Source of the DNA: Tubiluchus corallicola
Lineage: Eukaryota > Priapulida > Priapulimorpha > Priapulimorphida > Tubiluchidae
Assembly: GCA_030141605.1 (NCBI GenBank)
Contig: JAQGDQ010001147.1
Coordinates: 25,001-59,451 of the forward strand
Reading direction: 5' to 3'
DNA: 34,451 bases
In this document: piece by piece, positions 31,634 through 34,451 of the stretch
How the letters are laid out: each line of letters begins with the position of its first letter
Numbering within the stretch: the stretch's first letter is position 1
Position numbers and translations under genes: made by a program
The notes under the pieces: model-generated
Seen by the model: the letters and a program-made list of their open reading frames with translations, nothing else
Databases searched by the model: none
What the model was told of the DNA's origin: nothing

Positions 31634-32820
31634 GACATTCTTAAATTTAAAGTGACATTACTTTGTGGCATTCTTAAATTTAAAGTGACATTACTTTGTG
31701 ACATTCTTAAATTTAAAGTGACATTACTTTGTGACATTCTTAAATTTAAAGTGACATTACTTTGTGGCATTCTCAAATTTAACGTGACATTACTTTGTGA
31801 CATTCTTAAATTTAAAGTGACATTACTTTGTGACATTCTTAAATTTAAAGTGATATTACTTTGTGACATTCTTAAATTTAAAGTGACATTACTTTGTGGC
31901 ATTCTTAAATTTAAAGTGACATTACTTCGTGACATTACTTTGTGACATTCTTAAATTTAAAGTGACATTACTTTGTGACATTCTTAAATTTAAAGTAACA
32001 TTACTTTGTGACATTCTTAAATTTAAAGTGACATTACTTTGTGACATTCTTAAATTTAAAGTGACTTTACTTTGTGACATTCTTAAATTTAAAGTGCCAT
32101 TTCTTTGTGACATTCTTAAATTTAAAGTGACATTACTTTGTGACATTCTTAAATTTAAAGTGCCATTTCTTTGTGACATTCTTAAATTTAAAGTGACATT
32201 ACTTTGTGACATTCTTAAATTTAAAGTGCCATTTCTTTGTGACATTCTTAAATTTAAAGTGACATTACTTTGTGACATTCTTAAATTTAAAGTGATATTA
32301 CTTTGTGACATTCTTAAATTTAAAGTGACATTACTTTGTGGCATTCTTAAATTTAAAGTGACATTACTTCGTGACATTCTTAAATTTAAAGTGACATTAC
32401 TTTGTGAAATTCTTAAATTTAAAGTAACATTACTTTGTGACATTCTTAAATTTAAAGTGACATTACTTTGTGACATTCTTAAATTTAAAGTGACATTACT
32501 TTGTGACATTCTTAAATTTAAAGTGACTTTACTTTGTGACATTCTTAAATTTAAAGTAACATTACTTTGTGACATTCTTAAATTTAAAGTGACATTACTT
32601 TGTGACATTCTTAAATTTAAAGTGACATTACTTTGTGACATTCTTAAATTTAAAGTGACTTTACTTTGTGACATTCTTAAATTTAAAGTGCCATTTCTTT
32701 GTGACATTCTTAAATTTAAAGTGACATTACGTTGTGACATTCTTAAATTTAAAGTGACATTACTTTGTGACATTCTTAAATTTAAAGTGACATTACTTTG
32801 TGACATCCTTAAATTTAAAG
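31634..32820 (+). repeat. 33-bp minisatellite, 35 units plus a partial
   Basis: Unit is GACATTCTTAAATTTAAAGT followed by GACATTACTTTGT. The count fits 35 full units plus 19 bases, with one extra 13-base partial unit near 31932. Because 33 is a multiple of 3, both strands stay open (CDILKFKVTLL on +, NLRMSQSNVTL on -) for up to 330 codons, but neither long frame begins with ATG. TTAAATTTAA is a palindrome in each unit. Confidence 0.97.
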
Positions 32821-32829
32821 GAGAAGAAA

Positions 32830-33078
32830 TGGATATTAGGTCGACAAAGTGTAACAAAAAACTTCCTATGCAATGTTACAGTACTCAGCGTTACTGTTAC
32901 CTGTTCGAAGAACTTATGTAATTAGAATCGAAAACTCTTGGTAATTTAAACGTGTAAAACGTCACTGTTTCACTATCCCAGCGTGCACCAAAGAGATTAC
33001 TGGTTCACCAAAAAGTAGCATGATTATTCATTTTATCGACAAGTAATTTAAACCGTTGCTTAGTTAGCAATGAGGGTC
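32830..33078. other. unique intergenic sequence
   Basis: No gene or known repeat seen between the 33-bp array and repeat R3. Confidence 0.45.
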
Positions 33079-33260
33079 TAACGCAATTTTATCTAAATTT
33101 ATTTTAAACGATTCGCTGTTAAAATGGCTGCAGCTAAAGGTCATCAGGGAAGTTTAAGTTTGCCAGTTTTATGCAGCGTTACTGTTGACGCAAGGAATCT
33201 GTGCAATAAGTCGGCATGCAAGTGATACAAAATTTCAAGACGAATTTTTTAGATTTGTAT
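33079..33260 (+). repeat. dispersed repeat family R3, copy 2
   Basis: Same-orientation partner of 10513-10700 (AAAATGGCTGCAGCTAAAGG, TTTTATGCAGCGTTACTG). Confidence 0.7.
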
Positions 33261-33650
33261 TATAACAGTTCTGTTTTTACTTTGCTAGAAGAAAGCAATT
33301 TTTACTATTTTGCTACACGCATGCGCTCTCCGGTAGCCTAGTTGATCATTGTACGAATGCCCACACATGCTACAAACATAATTACCTGAATTTTCTTTAT
33401 CTATAGATACATCTACAGATCACAGATAAAAACAACAAATATGATAGCAGGCTGTGCATGTTTATGCCCTGCCCATATCGTTAACCGTTTGAACTTCTGA
33501 GCTTGTTCAAGCTACTGGCTTATGTATGCCACCCAGTATGTCAAAGACAAAATGAGATATTTGCTGAAGTTGTAGTGGGTCGTGTCTGTGCAAACGAACA
33601 CGTGTGAATGCTTTTTCTTGAACTGGTAAACATATACACGAAGCCATTAC
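33260..33650. other. unique intergenic sequence
   Basis: Contains CACGCATGCGCTCTCCGG near 33316, a weaker NRF1-like site. No gene recognised. Confidence 0.4.
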
Positions 33651-33655
33651 TCGTA

Positions 33656-33656
33656 A

Positions 33657-33753
<97 letters not shown>

Positions 33754-33823
33754 TGTAGTAGTAGTAGTAGTAGCAATAGTTGTAGCAGTAGTAGTAGCGG
33801 TAGCAGAAGTGGTAGTTGTAGCT

Positions 33824-33855
<32 letters not shown>

Positions 33856-33856
33856 T

Positions 33857-33897
<41 letters not shown>

Positions 33898-33898
33898 T
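33656..33898 (-). repeat. (AGT)n array, tail of an inverted LINE 3' end
   Basis: About 80 AGT triplets with TGT, AAT and CGG variants. On the minus strand this is (ACT)n directly after the LINE terminus at 33899-33960, mirroring the structure at 13797. Poly-L and poly-V frames are artefacts. Confidence 0.96.
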
Positions 33899-33960
33899 TA
33901 TTGACCATAAAATTTATATTTACGATCTTTAACAGGGATTGCAGAATTGAAACATTTCAT
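33899..33960 (-). mobile_element. 5'-truncated LINE 3' end (same family as 13322-13796)
   Basis: The reverse complement reads ATGTTTCAATTCTGCAATCC, CTGTTAAAGATCGTAAATAT and TTTTATGGTCAATAAA, then (ACT)n. It matches 13736-13796 with a handful of changes. Only about 60 bp of the element remain, as expected from abortive target-primed reverse transcription. Confidence 0.85.
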
Positions 33961-33969
33961 AGTCCAAAA

Positions 33970-34275
33970 TTTTTTTCTCTCTTTCTCTCTCTTCTCCTCT
34001 CACACTCTCTCTCTTCTCTCTCTGTCACTCCCTCTCTGTCTTTCCCTCCCTCCTTCCCTCCCTCTCTCTCTCCCTCCTTCTCCCTCCCCCCTTCTCTATC
34101 TCTCTCTCCCTCCCTCTCTCTCTCTCTCTCGCTCTCTCGCTATCTCTTTTTCTCTCTCTCTCTTCTCTCTCTGTCGCTCCCTCTCTCTTTTTCCCTCCCT
34201 CCTTCCCTCCCTCTCTCTCCCTCCCCTTCTCTATCTCTCTCTCCCTACCTCCCTCCCTCTCTCTCGGTCGCTCGT

Positions 34276-34371
<96 letters not shown>

Positions 34372-34372
34372 C
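33970..34372 (+). repeat. (CT)n pyrimidine array
   Basis: CT-rich DNA with CCCTCCTTCCCTCC blocks. A segment of about 140 bp is repeated (TCTCTGTCACTCCCTCTCTG near 34017 and TCTCTGTCGCTCCCTCTCT near 34167), and a purer (CT)n lies from 34276. S/L-rich frames are artefacts. Confidence 0.95.
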
Positions 34373-34451
34373 TCCGTTTCTCTTAGCAATACGTAACTTC
34401 TTCTTCAGTATTACTTCGTTCAGTTACATGTTATTGTTATTACTTCGATGA

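Noticed and set aside
31922-32921. Frames of 330 (+) and 311 (-) codons
   Set aside because: Produced by a 33-bp repeat lacking stops; both begin with non-ATG codons. Kept as a finding only for a transcription check.

Overview
This window is animal (metazoan) nuclear DNA, most likely from an invertebrate. It holds a spliced gene with GT-AG introns, several 3' ends of non-LTR retrotransposons and very many micro- and minisatellites in an AT-rich background. I see no prokaryotic gene layout. The species cannot be fixed from the sequence.

The one confident protein-coding gene is the 3' part of an SLC13 (NaDC/NaCT/INDY) sodium-coupled carboxylate or sulfate transporter. Ten exons on the + strand run from 1151 to 11960. 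Every splice junction keeps the reading frame, and together they encode the last 534 residues. The N-terminal exons (my estimate is 120-140 residues) lie upstream of base 1. Most of its introns carry a long simple repeat: (CCTA)n, (CT)n, (TAA)n/(GAT)n, (GTT/GTC)n, two GAT blocks, a homopurine tract and an 11-bp minisatellite of 60 units. A 120-bp duplication copies the 3' splice site and first 40 nt of the fifth exon seen here, leaving a decoy acceptor 211 bp upstream.

From 12 to 34 kb I find no confident host gene. The region holds a LINE C-terminal fragment whose 3' tail has grown into a (ACT)n array of about 750 bp, with a second, inverted copy of the same LINE end at 33.9 kb. It also holds a foldback-type element (about 16.54-18.03 kb) with inverted arms built of 24-bp tandem units, other LINE 3' ends, and at least five dispersed repeat families shared within the window. 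There is a 347-bp tandem duplication, a degenerate telomere-like (CCCTAA)n tract beside a LINE 3' end, and a cluster of three unrelated minisatellites: 19 bp x about 51, 56 bp x 18 and 33 bp x 35. A few unassigned ORFs and two CpG-rich promoter-like patches are given with low confidence.

The points most worth a second look are the foldback element, the decoy splice acceptor, the LINE-tail origin of microsatellites, the CpG-decay pattern in the 56-bp satellite, and the extreme pyrimidine tract before one exon. Almost all long open frames here are translations of repeats and are not annotated as genes.
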